NCBI GenBank assembly: GCA_037903355.1
Contig: JBAJFE010000038.1
Span: 2,108,001-2,172,000, forward strand
Direction of reading: 5' to 3'
Source of the DNA: Trichuris trichiura
Lineage: Eukaryota > Nematoda > Enoplea > Trichinellida > Trichuridae
Length of the DNA stretch: 64,000 nt
The position numbers and the translations under genes are program-made. Every line of letters starts with the position of its first letter. The first letter of the stretch is position 1. Below, one piece after another: positions 49,916 through 61,323 of this stretch. A model generated the notes under the pieces. That model made no database searches. It was not told the origin of the DNA and worked only from the letters and a program-made list of their open reading frames with translations.

Positions 49916-50284
49916 TTACTTAATAACGACCGCATGGCGGTTAATGCGGTGTACTACGGCAATAATTTTTCTTGTTTCGAAAATGGCAACAAGCCATCCT
50001 ATAAGAAAGCCAACTGCTATACACAGCATTATGACTGCAATTCCCAAAAGCGGAAGGCAAATGCCTTGAGTTTTTTCTGTCGGTGGGAGATGAAGCTTCT
50101 TCGTTAAAACAATACAAGAAAGATTGTCTGAAGGTTTAGAGTCTTTGTCTTCTGGTGAACTGACATACTCAACGTCCAGCCATATTTTCAGCTCTGTTTG
50201 CTCGATAGCGGCAAGTTTACAATTCGGACGGCAAACCCGACTGATGGAGCATACACCATGAGCAACATGGTGGATGACCTCCAT
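49916..50284 (-). CDS. Possible small single-pass membrane protein
   Basis: A minus-strand frame ending at 49916. The first in-frame ATG is at about 50282, and the frame is open upstream of it. The C-terminal half has one strong hydrophobic segment (GICLPLLGIAVIMLCIAVGF, continuing LIGWLVAIF) followed by a basic tail, as in a type I or tail-anchored membrane protein. The N-terminal part has several Cys residues. No family is recognised and codon evidence is weak, so it may be the last exon of a longer gene or spurious. Confidence 0.3.
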   Translation of the reverse strand: MEVIHHVAHGVCSISRVCRPNCKLAAIEQTELKIWLDVEYVSSPEDKDSKPSDNLSCIVLTKKLHLPPTEKTQGICLPLLGIAVIMLCIAVGFLIGWLVAIFETRKIIAVVHRINRHAVVIK

Positions 50285-50554
50285 AATCAGCAGAAGAAAG
50301 TAACGTCTTCGACAAACTTTCAATGTCTCAGCGCTTTAAGAACTGATACTTTAAACTATTCGAGCCATTCCACAATGCACCTTAAACTCGAGCAGTGTTC
50401 GCCATTTTTACAACAACCTACACATTCTTAAGCAGCTACGTACTATGAATAGTGGATCCTATCACCTACGGTTCCCACCCCTTAAAAACGTTCATCCCCT
50501 TTTGACAAGCATGCTGGTCATCCCGTTCTACCGTCAGGCAAGTCTTAGTCGAAA
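50285..50554. other. Intergenic, no gene recognised
   Basis: Left flank of the pogo-like element. Nothing further seen. Confidence 0.35.
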
Positions 50555-51634
50555 TACAGTAAAATCACCGTAAGTTGACTACCCAACAGAGTGGGGAAAA
50601 CTGGTCAACAAAGGAGGTGGTCAACATATGGGAACTGTGGGTATAAGTGGCTCGGCTGAATAGATTAGCATACGTATGTCTTGAAGATGTGATGTTTTGG
50701 TACGGGACTATATGTTTTCATGTTTAACTGTCTTTATTACGGATCTACTGTCCTGAACGGGACAGTAGATCCGTAATAAAGACAGTTAAGCATACGTATG
50801 CGTTTTATTCTATTGCGCAGCATCGATTGGTCTATTAAACGGTGAGATGCATAAAAATAACACTGTAAAATCATGCATAAACTTTTTAGGGGCTACACTG
50901 CTTGCTGAAAAAGGTAACAATTCTAGTCTGGTGCTTCTTCTTACTGCAAACATACGCGGTAAGGGCGAACTCCGCTCTAGCTATTCTGCTCAAAATCTCT
51001 GGGCATTTCTCGTCTCTTTTTTCTGTGCCAACTCTCTCGATTCTTTCCGTTCGGCCATAGGGCAAACTGTAACCAGCTTGGTAGCTACTACTGCGTAAGC
51101 CTGTCTTTCTAGTCTATCTTTATTCGCGAAGACACGTTAAGGCCATCTGAGGCACGGCTATAGCAAAGCGAATGAATAGAGCTGAGCTTGATGCAAAGGA
51201 ATACAACCGGGCTCGATTCGTCATATTTCGCTCAACGGGCGAATGTTGCCAACGCGTGGGTGGGAGGTTATGTAATTGAGGAAACGTGCGAGCTGCGCCG
51301 GCAAGTACCCAAGCATCGTCCAAGCGACGGAATCGGTTCTGTTATCAGGAATCTCCAATGCGTGGCAATAAAAACTTCGTTATGTGGAGTAATAGATAGC
51401 ACATTCAGGCACTGACGGTTAACAGCTCCCAGCGACTGACATAGAGCAAACTAGCATTGCGTCCATATACCACGTAACGGCTAAAGCAGTCAACTTCCCA
51501 CTTACGGAGATGGTCAACGTATAGAGGTTGTCCTTGCACTTATTAACGCGCGGACAAATCAATTGGTTAAAATTCGGTCAACTGAGGGAGGCAGTCAACA
51601 TATAGGGGTGACCAACTTCGGGGGTTTTACTGTA
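50555..51634. mobile_element. pogo/Tigger-like non-autonomous element
   Basis: Left end CAGTAAAATCACCG at 50557 and right end, in reverse, CAGTAAAACCCCCG at 51632, each next to TA (50555-50556, 51633-51634). Sub-terminal GGTCAACATATGGG / AGTCAACATATAGGGG blocks are repeated. 1076 bp, with no transposase frame. A palindromic Penelope-type unit (50667-50800) is nested inside and so is younger. Confidence 0.65.
50667..50800 (-). mobile_element. Short palindromic pLTR pair nested in the pogo-like element, 12 bp TSD
   Basis: Direct repeats AGCATACGTATG at 50667-50678 and 50789-50800 flank a compact palindrome: TTAACTGTCTTTATTACGGA...ACTGTCC / GGGACAGT...TCCGTAATAAAGACAGTTAA around a 4-5 nt centre. 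On the minus strand the left side reads MKTYSPVPKHHI, the element start pattern. The hammerhead-like module is missing, so the arms are truncated compared with the 54.2 kb copy of the same subfamily. Confidence 0.75.
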
Positions 51635-52023
51635 TGAGCTTTATTCTCGGCTAAGGGTAGGACAAGATGGTCAGCAAGCTTACAGTACGACGGTGGACCG
51701 GCTAAAATACAAGATCCAGAACAATTAAAAATAGTTCTGCTAACAACAAAGTAAAAGATGTTTCCGCATTTATGCGTATAAAGACTTCTTAGGGATAGCG
51801 TTCAAATCTCGTAAAGGGCAATACGGTGCATAGCGGTGTTAAGCCTAGCCTTGACGCACTCAGCCATGTTATTAATGCAAGAGAACGTCTTAAACATATC
51901 CTCACGAAGTTAAGCTTTCAAGAATGTAAGTATCCTGCAAATATTCTCACCGGTTTGCTCAGAGCTTGAAGATGTAGACGAATTAGGAAAAGTTTCCGCG
52001 TACCTTTGTTAGACGAGCAAAGT
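51635..52023. other. Intergenic, no gene recognised
   Basis: 3' flank of the YARS2 gene. No conserved frame. Confidence 0.4.
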
Positions 52024-53487
52024 TTACTTCCAAGCAATGATGCGGTACAGCTTGCGGCCTAGGCGAACAACAGTAAGCGCTTTTGACAACGAAAATGCCA
52101 ATTCTTTGTTAACCTGCATCGATGGATCTACGACACGATGACCATTGATATAAAAGCCGCCCTGTCTAATGACGCGGTGGGCAACTTCAGGGTCGCTAAA
52201 GCACCCGGATTCAAAGGCAACGTTGAATACACTCATGGCAGGCTGGAATCGAAGTTGTACCGAGGGAACCTCACGCTGAAGCATTTGTAATTCTTTTTCA
52301 CTCATTGAACTGATCTTATACAGCTGATCATGATGAAGAATCTCAGTAACTTTCAAGGCGGTGGACAACCCTTCCGGACCATGGACCAACAACGTCAGCT
52401 GCTCAGCCAAGATGCGCTGGGCCTGGCGAGCTTCGGGATTAACTTTAGTCTGCCCAATTAAAGAGTCCATATCTTGAATGGACAAGAAACTAAACGAGCG
52501 GCAGTACAAAAGCGCTTCGCTATCCGGAAGGTTAAAAAAGTATTGATAAAAGACGTACGAGCTCGTTCGACTGGGTGACAACCATAAAGTCGTTCCCGAG
52601 CTTTTACCAAGTTTCTCTCCCGTGCTGGAGAGCAACAACGGAACCAATAAACCGTATGCCAAACGTCCGCAGCATTTGGAAAGCAAATCATGACCAGAAT
52701 GTATATTACCCGTTTGATCAATGCCGCCAAGTTGAAGCAAACAACCTGTACGTTTGTACAACTCCAGCCAATCGTAGGCTTGGAAAATCTGATAGCTGAC
52801 AGGCCAAAAATTTTGAGATAGAATACTTGAATTCTGAACTTACCTAAATTCCGAATAGTTCATACCTGCCTTGTTTAGTCTTTCGCTGACGCACTGTTTA
52901 TCCAGCAAATGTCGAAGTCTAAACTGACGACCAACGACGGCAAAAAACTCTGCGATCGACAGGTGGTCAAACCACTCGACGTTGTTTATCACTAAAGGAA
53001 CAGGCGTGGCAGCCGCGTTTTGTAACCTGTCGAAGTTAGTGAATATTTTTTTAACCTGACTTGTAACTGTTTGCGCATTAGCGGCAACTTGAGAAACGCT
53101 CAGAGCGGGTCTATCTTTGGTCAAGCCGCTCGGATCGCCTAGACGAGCTGTAGCTTCACCGATTAGAGCAATGATCGAAAAACCGCGCAGTCGCAAGCGC
53201 AACAATGTGCACAAAACCAGCAAATTTCCTATGTGCAAACTGTCGGCAGTGGGGTCAAAGCCTGCGTAAATGCATGGAGGCACTTGGTTCAAAAGATGCC
53301 TTTCGGATCGAAGCGTATCCGGGAAAGTGCTGCTCACGAGTCCGCGGTCAATCAGCTCTTGAACACTGTCCGAAATGCTGACAGCAGTGGCTAAGCGTTG
53401 GCACCGTTCACGATAGACGCAAAAGTAAATCAACCGGCAAAAGTAAGAACAGTTTCCAAAAGTTAGCCGCAACGAAAGTTTCAACAT
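52024..53487 (-). CDS. YARS2: Mitochondrial tyrosyl-tRNA synthetase
   Basis: Two exons, 53487-52844 and 52795-52024, totalling 1416 nt (471 aa; human YARS2 477), split by a 48 nt intron. A basic, hydrophobic N-terminus of about 35 residues fits mitochondrial import. Class I motifs: HIGN (residues 84-88 region, DSLHIGNLL) and KLGKS (276-280), the organelle/bacterial form of KMSKS. The Tyr-binding loop reads GGIDQTGNI (238-246) where most family members have GGSDQWGNI. The C-terminal third is an S4-like RNA-binding domain (GGFYINGHRVVDP ... GRKLYRIIAWK). It charges mitochondrial tRNA-Tyr. It is head to head with the REXO4-like gene, 422 bp apart. Confidence 0.95.
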
Positions 53488-53909
53488 TCTGTTTAAAAGT
53501 AATTAGGAACCTTGAGTACTGTAACTGTTATGCAGATGAGATGGTCTAACGGCGCAACAATTCCTTAGAAGTGAAATTTTTCAATTGCGTTCTACGAGTT
53601 GAATTTTCATAGTGTCGCAAATACGAAAAAAGCCGTTTACTGAAGCAGAGTGGCAAACAACACTGATGCAGAAAGCGGACCAGTTAGTTCGTACCTTTCT
53701 GCCTTCTGCTTTTAATCACTTTGGATACTCTTGTCGTAAATTCTTCCCTCGAGTGCCTTTTTAACGGTGTTCGTAGCAGGAAGGTTTTTCATCGCGATTT
53801 GCTTTTGTGTTAGGAGATCATTGGTGCTTTTGTCGGCGAAAATCGTCACTTTTCGAAGCTTTTTTCTTGCTTATTAATTGCTTATTTTTCCTAGCAACCT
53901 CGACGTGCT
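53488..53909. promoter_or_regulatory. Divergent promoter region, YARS2 / REXO4-like
   Basis: 422 bp between opposed start codons. It should contain both promoters. No specific motif identified, and no coding frame seen. Confidence 0.45.
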
Positions 53910-56900
53910 ATGTGTGCTAGTGGAAAAGTCCGTACGTCCTTAACGCTTCCCGAGCATGCAAAAGTATTTTCGTCGAACTGGAAAAATATACGTGAATCAA
54001 TCAAGCCCTGCGATGATGACCAAAAGAACGCCCCTCCAAAAATAAATCGCAGGAGAAGTAAGCGAAAATTCTTTCTTTATTATTCACTGAAGATTAATAG
54101 GCTATTTAAGAAACGTAGTTTCAAGACTGTGCACTTTCCCGTGTTACCAGACAGATAGAACTTTCTCGATGGGCGTAAATACAGATAGCCCCTATCTGAA
54201 AATGCGATGTTTTTGTACGGGACTATATGTTTTCATATTTAATTGTCTTTATTACGGATCCAATGTCCCGTTGATATGTACAATAAACGAAAATTTTTTT
54301 TCTCCGAAGCTTTCGGGTCTGTCGCGACCCGCCGTCAGCGGTCCTCCGGACAGGTCGCGACAGACCCGAAAGCTCCGGAGAAAAAAAATTTTCGTTTATT
54401 GTACATATCAACGGGACATTGGATCCGTAATAAAGACAATTAAATATGAGCCCCTATCTGTTGCTATTAGCGAGAGGGAAACTCCGATTTAAATCTGACA
54501 AATTTAGTTTTAAAAAAAAGAAAAACGGAGTTTTCGTGGTTAAAATGTGCTAGTAGTTTGTGACACGTATGCTCTGTTTTTTTTTCTATTTTGGGTTGTC
54601 CCTATAAGCTTTTCAAAAATAGTAGCGCAAGAGAGAGAAAGAAACAGAAGTAGCGGTTTATTACCAAATTTCTGAAATATCCATGCGTACATTGAAGTGG
54701 CCAGTTTTCTCAGATACGAGTGAGCTCTCGAACCGTTCATTGGTTCGACGTTAAGACCTTTGTCTTTCACGATCAAAATCACACAGAACAATAATAACGA
54801 ATATTCAGACGTTTCTGGAAAGGAGCGCAGCTTTGCCAGCTGTTTACAGAGAATCAAATTCTTGGTTGTTCCTTAATTTCAGCTGTCTTAGCTTTATGGA
54901 ATTTTCGTGAAAATTATTTGGTGAATTGATTTAGCAGACTTCTGAATCAAACTCAGGAAAACAACTTTAAAAAATTAAGCGTTTTTGTTTTCTTAAGCCT
55001 CGCTGTTCGACTGCCTTTGCCAACAATTCTAAGTGAAATGTTTGGCGTTTTTTGCGCTTCCTGTTGTGAGTATTCGAAGAATAGACTTTGAATGACTTAT
55101 ATTCCAGCTACCATTGCTGCCATTACTTTATAGGGTGTCAAGTCTGCGCAGCGAAGCGAAATGCATTCTTCACTGAAGGCGCAGCTTCCTTTTAACTTTC
55201 AGCAGTGATGTCGATTATTAGTTATTCTGTGTCGAAGAGAGATATATCATAACATCTATCCTCAAGCGAAAACGCGTTGCATAAATATGAAGATGCTGCC
55301 TGATCAGGAGAAATGGTTAGCTGAACTTTGTAGATCCAAACCAGTTACAGGTGCCCCGTTTAACGAAAGTTGATAGGATCGGAAAAGTTGTTCGTAAAGC
55401 GAACATTCGTAAGTCGAAGAAACGATTGCTATTTTTTAACATGGGAACCGTTTTAAGCGGAGCCGGTCTGCGAAAAACAGTCTGCCAGGTCGTACTGAGA
55501 GCGCTTACGACGCAAGGAAACTTGCACAGCCGCTATTTCCGCTATGCATTAGCATAGTAGAAATAGCGACTGTGCAAGTGCTAAAAATGGGTTTTAAATG
55601 AAAGGGTGTATTTCCACTGGTATAACTGGTAAGCTACTAATCCCAGCAGGATTCCGAAGCCGCGGAGGAAGGGCTTTCGAAGAGAGTCGCAAGATTCTGC
55701 GGCTCTACCTGGAAGAGGCACTGCTGTTCAATCCGCATGTCTGTGTCTGTATAGTATGATTGCCGCGCTTTGTCGGCTGCTAATGTTGAGGTAGAAAGTG
55801 ACTCCCGAGGAGACAAATAAGCTGTGGTTGCCTAGGTTTGCTTGCCACAAGAATGACGAAATAGTTCGAGAAAGAGTGTAGATAATATAGATATAAGTCA
55901 GGACTATTGGGGCTTGCTGTCAGCGCTATTCATTCTTCAGCCAGCAGGACGGCAGCACATATGGTAAACTTGCGCAAAAAGATACTGGCTGGTTGCTATA
56001 CAAGAGCAGGAAAACGGCACAAGTTACGAAAGCTATTGTTCCGTCGCATTTCTCCGTGAGAGCGAAAAAGCGCCTATGCAATTCGTTCGAAGGGCGAAAA
56101 TGGGTACAAATTCAGCTACATGAAAGCGCACATTGGTAAAGCGGGGCACGCCTATAATAATAATTTGATCCATTGCAAAATTTACTGAGATTTGCCCTCG
56201 CGTGTGCACTCGTGAGTCGTCAAAACAACTACGATTTTCGGCTGTCGTGAAATCTTGCCAAGTCTTGATTAGTAACAACGCTTCTGTTCGTGTGAAAAGC
56301 ATAGCTTCACTTTATGTCATTCTTTGATACAATGATTACTCCCGGGTATTGATAGTCAATGGTTGCTGAGGAGCTGTTAGTAAAGCGAAGTCCCGTAAAG
56401 TGTTGTTCAACATACGAAGTGGTTCAAGCGTTGTCAACCTGAGAAAACTGCCTTCTCACGCCAGAAATGCGAAGTATTAATGACAGGAACATAACGACTA
56501 GAATGTTGAGAAACATGTGTACTTTAAAAGTACGAATTATGCGGTAGACATATTCCTAGCATGTGCGTATAAGGTGCAGTCTTATTTACCACAATGGAGA
56601 AGACAAAGAGCGCAAGGGAAAACTAAGTCAGTGCTTGTGACGGTTGTGTGACATGTTCAGTCATTAGCAGCTGGGTTGATGGAGGTTGCACGTGACTGAC
56701 TGTGGTGAAAGAAATGAAGAGTTTCCTCCATTGGCTAGTCTCCGTCATCTACATCTATCAGTGGATGGAGGTAATTGATGTTGGCGCTTTCATACATTGT
56801 CGCCTTCGATTTTGAAAGTGAAAATTCTTCGCTTACTGCTGCGGATGAGAAAGGCTAATTGATGGACACATCTTGCTAAAGGATGGACAAAATGAATCTG

Positions 56901-58563
56901 AGCGAATCGCACAGGGGTACAGACGTAGTTGAGAGCCGTGGCGTAGTAATAACGAGAATGATTTGTACTTCGTATGCAAATTTATATGTATCCTAACGCG
57001 TATGGCTGCTAACTCGCAAAAGTCTTGGTTCGAGTCTTTTTTTAGGGAACACGAACACACTGAATGTAAACACGTTTATTTCGTTCAGTTAACCTTCCTT
57101 CGTCCTACCGACGTTAACCACAACTCCCCTGTCTGCTATCTTCCTTATAACCCTGTCGGCGGAGTCCGGAACAGGTCGAGCAGCCACTGGTTGACTAGTC
57201 TTATTTTCGACAACAGCTTCATATCATGTAATACCGGAAGTGTTGTCCTATATTGTTGGTTCTATATTGTTGGACCAATTAATGAATAGTCTGCTTACGG
57301 CCAATTCTTCTTTATGATTTATAAAACTTATAAACTATTTTCCAGCTGTGCATGGCATCTTCTTGCTTAGTTACTTTTATAGCTTCAAAAAAATCGTTTA
57401 ATGGAATGTGTAAATTAAGAGCAAAGTCTCCATATGCTTGAATGGCGCAGCGCCTTTACTGCTCAGCGTGTAAGTACACATTGTAGTATAGGGCATAGGT
57501 TGTTGTGACAAAAGCTCTGTTCCAAGGGAGTCCATGACTTACTGCAGTTCGGCGCTTTTATCCCTGACATGCGCGGAAAGCAGTGACGAATAAATGTGGA
57601 GAATTTTGTTTTCATTGTTCAGCGCGCTGACTCTTTTTTAGCGTACAGTTTTCTTCGCTGTTTTAATGTCAAATCGTTTGCTTTTAGGGCGCAACAAGAA
57701 GAAATCAAAGGAGATGCGTGCGAGCATTGAGATGGAGAAAGAAGCAGAACACATAGGTTAGTAATGTGCAATGTTCTTCAACGCGCTTGTTCTGGGCGAC
57801 AAATTGTCTATGGCATTATTCAGTTCTTACCCAGCCATCTTTTGCAGATGTAAACAGAGAAGAAAGTGCCAAAACGTCGAAAAAAAATGCGGAGCATCCC
57901 GGGCAAGCTCAACCGCTTATTTTTGCCGTTTACAGGTGATTATTTAAGGTTGAGGGAAATTTTGGCATTGGACTGCGAGTTTATCGGAGGTGGTTTCGAT
58001 GGAAGCAGGGACATTTTGGCACGAGTCTCATTAGTTGACGGCAGCTTATGCTGCGTGTACGACAAGTTCGTGAAAACTGAAGAAACAATTGTAGATTATC
58101 GCACGGCTGTAAGCGGTGTGCGACCAGAAGATGTAGCCAATGGTTAGCTTGCTGATGGACTTTTTTTTTCTGTATTGGTTTAATTGCCAGGAGAAACCTT
58201 ACGTGTCGTTCAAAGTGAGGTATCCGCTCTGATTTCGCGGCGATTATTGATTGGACACGGGGTCCGGAAGGACCTCGAAGTCATTGGTCTGACACACAGT
58301 CGACGGCTAATCAGGGACACTTCTACTTTTCCTTTGTTTCATAAAATGCTGAGAACTCGCCTACCGAAATTAAGAGTTCTTTCCGCCACCCTACTTGGCG
58401 AAGAAATTCAGAATGGAGAACATAACTCTGTATTTCCCATACTTTTTTCTGATTACATTTACCTCGTGTGTGTCTTTAGGTCGAAGATGCCACTGCTACA
58501 ATGAAACTTTACCTGGCTTACCGGAAAGTCTGGGAAAAAAGTCGCCGTCGTCGCCGTACATGA
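53910..58563 (+). CDS. REXO4: REXO4-type DEDDh RNA exonuclease
   Basis: Five exons, 53910-54057, 57688-57756, 57858-58142, 58191-58429 and 58480-58563, totalling 825 nt (274 aa). The N-terminus carries the family-typical F-S-x-N-W-K box (KVFSSNWKNI) followed by a Lys/Arg-rich linker. The exonuclease core begins LALDCEFIGG (Asp111, Glu113) and has the tract VDYRTAVSGVRPED. It continues with LLIGHGVRKDLEV (third Asp) and ends EHNSVEDATATMKLYL, which holds the catalytic His and last Asp. The protein ends in five Arg residues. REXO4 (yeast Rex4) is a nucleolar 3'-5' exonuclease involved in rRNA processing. The exon 3 acceptor is the second AG (57855-57857): the first would put the exon out of frame with the catalytic core. 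Intron 1 is 3.6 kb. Confidence 0.9.
54058..57687. other. REXO4 intron 1 (3.6 kb)
   Basis: Contains the palindromic element at 54187-54460. The remainder (54461-57687) has many short frames but no domain that I recognise. A tRNA-like stretch near 56980-57045 is discussed among the rejected items. Confidence 0.55.
54187..54460 (-). mobile_element. Palindromic pLTR pair with 12 bp TSD in REXO4 intron 1
   Basis: Direct repeats AGCCCCTATCTG (54187-54198 and 54449-54460) bound a palindrome whose arms (about 54233-54330 and 54350-54445) are nearly perfect. The left arm has the module in reverse at 54309-54338 (CTGACGGC ... GAAAGC, A to G at the last core position). The right arm keeps the stem and GAAAGC but not the CTGA box. 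Between the left duplication and the palindrome, the minus strand reads MKTYSPVQKHRIF, the element start pattern. It matches the shorter nested copy at 50667-50800. Confidence 0.8.
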
Positions 58564-59194
58564 AAACGTCGAGCAAAGGACCACATCCGATATTACACAT
58601 TTAGTTTCCTTACCTACCTTTTCAGTTATGAAGTTTCAGGGAAATTTTTAAGCAGGCATCTTAAGTCCCGTTATGGTTGCACGATTTCGTGTTTGCATGA
58701 ATCTAGTGGTAGGTTGGGTAACGTTTGCTCGATCTATTAAATGTTTTCATGCAATTGTGTTGTTGACAGAATTGTTTTTCTGCCAAGAAAAATCTCGTCT
58801 CTTTGCTGCTTGTTCAAAGTACGTGTTGCCCCATAAAATGCTGTACATTTTTGTGTCCGCTTTAAAGCCAGCGAGAATACCGCCTGTGCAAGAATTGGCG
58901 CATGCTACAGCTAAATAAATTCAACTGTTTTACGCCTATGTCATTTAATATGACGGCTTCAGAGAATTACTCAACCTATTTAGCCCAATTTACATAAAAC
59001 ATTGAATTTTCACGGTCGTTCAAGAAGTTAGAAATTGCTCACCTTACAGTTAGCGCGTCTTAGTGATAAAACAACCGAATTGTCTCTGCCTAGGTATACA
59101 GTTTCTCTCGAACGCTATCACTTCATTACATGCTTTATGAAGGCATTTGGCAATTTTCATACGGTTTTAATTCACTGCATTTTTTAAAACACCT
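58564..59194. other. Intergenic downstream of REXO4
   Basis: Short frames only (for example 58673-58918), no recognised domain. Confidence 0.4.
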
Positions 59195-60190
59195 TTAGAA
59201 GTTCCATAGTTGATCTTCGATTCACGGTTTTGGTCTGTTTGGTGTATTTGTAAGTAAACCCCAAAATGCCCTACCAGCGAATGGATGGCCAAATTGTTAG
59301 AGAATAACATAAAACAATTCGATATCGTACTTTTCGGAACTGCTCTGTTCCGTCGTCAGCGGTGTAATGCATTGCTGCTGCTAGTTCCCATGTTGCCACT
59401 TCGAACACGCAATGTCTCAACTGGCGTGCTTTGTAGATAGCATACGTTTTTTCTGCTTTCCGCATTCCAGCATGAGACCTGTGGTGGAAACTTGATCGGA
59501 AAGAATGACGATGAAACGATTTGGGGAAAGGGGTCACGTGAGCCATGAGGGATAGATCAGCTGCGGGAGCGTTCGCAAGCACAATTCTGATAGCAAGAAC
59601 AAGCTCGAGAAGCACTCATCTACACGACAGCTGAGGAGAAGCATTTCCAAAGCATCGTAGAAAACATTTTTCCTGGAAACAGTACATCCTATTTCGCGGC
59701 CGGACTGATATAGGGGTGCGATCCAGACATGTGAAGTTTAACTCCGTTTCCAATGGAGTAGCGCAGTTAATTTCAAGATTGACTGATGCTGCATTCGTAA
59801 AAGGGAAAATCGTTATTCCCCCACAGCGCTCATAATTCAATGGCAGCGCGGATGTGCCAGCATTAAAGTACGACATTCTGTCCATGCATTTTAGTTTATT
59901 TCTTTCTAGGAAAGACTGGCAGTTGTCTCGTCAGGGGGAGTAGTATTGGACATTTGGAAATGCTTCTACTACTGGAAACTAATTACACAGTTTTCTAGAT
60001 TTTGCTTATCATAGTTGGTCTTTTGGTTCACGGGTTTGACCTGTTTGATGTATCTGTAAGTAAACTGCAAAGTGCCCTACCAACGAATGGATGAGCAAAT
60101 TGTTAGAGAAAATACAGAACAATATGAATGCCGTACGTTTCGGAACTGCTCTTGTTCCGTCGTCAGTAGTATGAGGGATTTGCTTGCTCA
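59195..60190 (-). mobile_element. Decayed Penelope insertion, two pLTRs in direct orientation
   Basis: Two minus-strand pLTRs of the dimer family, about 59195-59380 and 60005-60190, each with the module (59331-59359 and 60137-60166, CTGACGAC ... GGAAC / GTTCC ... GAAA). They flank about 620 bp with no RT motifs. This is what remains when the ORF has been deleted between terminal repeats, or two separate solo insertions. Confidence 0.6.
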
Positions 60191-61323
60191 TATTGCTTAT
60201 TTTGCTTATATTGTAAGGATGGAAAGTAAGTAGGAGTGATTTCTTTCAGGATTCGTTGGTTGTAAACCAAGGATTCATTAACGCTAGGCTAAGGCAATCC
60301 CCGCAAGCCAAGTTATTATTCGGCAATAAAGACAGACCTTCCTTGCATTAAAACCCTGCGAAAAAAAGTGTTAATAAAAAAGAATGCTTGCTTCTGTTTC
60401 AACATTATAGTCCAGAGCTTTAGTACCGAGAAACCAGCTTTTGAATTAATGACATAAAACGTTATAATACATGAATGTTTCCCCATATTTTGCCATCTTC
60501 TATTTTGTAGATGTATATTCTTTGAAAAATTTTAGTATCCAACGCTCAAACAAACAAACATCGTTGCTACCTTAGTCGTTTGTGAAAAACGCATCTGTAC
60601 GCGATTTTTCCACCCTGTCAAAAAAAATTAAGTCTAAACAAGGCCGATTGGATTTGCGTAAACTTGTGTTGAATAGTTTGCCGACAAACCCTATTTTACG
60701 GAGATAGAAAATTCAAAATCGTTAGTTACAATTTTTTGCAAAAGCATGGTTTTCGCTTAAGTTTAAGAAAGTCCTATCGCTACTGTTTCGTTTTTCTTTA
60801 GTGAGAAAACGCTAAATTTGGTGAACAATGAGTACTTTTACTTTAAAAACCACCGACGCTAAGGTAGTCTGTAGGATTTTCAAGTACTAATTTCCTATGG
60901 GAGAATAGATTTATTTATCACCTTTTAATGGAAGTATTCCGTTGCTAACGAGTATAGACTACTTTTTTATAGTTTAAAATGCGTAATTAGTAATGGCACG
61001 ACTGATTTTAATGACGTTTTGCCATGCTGCTACGAGATGATGAGCACTGCTTCTTCTAACCTGCGCATCACAAAATAACCACTCCGCGTCATTTGGCACT
61101 TTTGTGCAACAGTCATTGCGAGTTTTGTGCGTTGGTGGGTGGCCTGTGGCGTACGGGCTCTCGCTGACTTGCTGACAATATGGGTTGTGGTTGACTGTTG
61201 GCTGTAGTGACCATGCTGTCTAACTCTGTGCTTTGTTGACTGCTTCGACGTGGCGCTACTGCTTGTAGCTCTTACCGGCTGTGTTCTTCAGGTGTTCGTT
61301 TGGTTTGGGACTGAAAAGAGAGA
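60191..61323. other. Intergenic upstream of the CCHC gene
   Basis: AT-rich with no conserved frame. The last few hundred bases should contain the promoter of the zinc-knuckle gene. Confidence 0.4.

Noticed and set aside
56980..57050. tRNA-like stretch (GGTTCGAGTC box, GCTGCTAAC anticodon-like loop, CCTAA/TTAGG ends)
   Set aside because: The T-arm does not close, the D-arm is poor, and no full cloverleaf can be drawn. At best a decayed tRNA fragment; tRNAscan-SE would decide.
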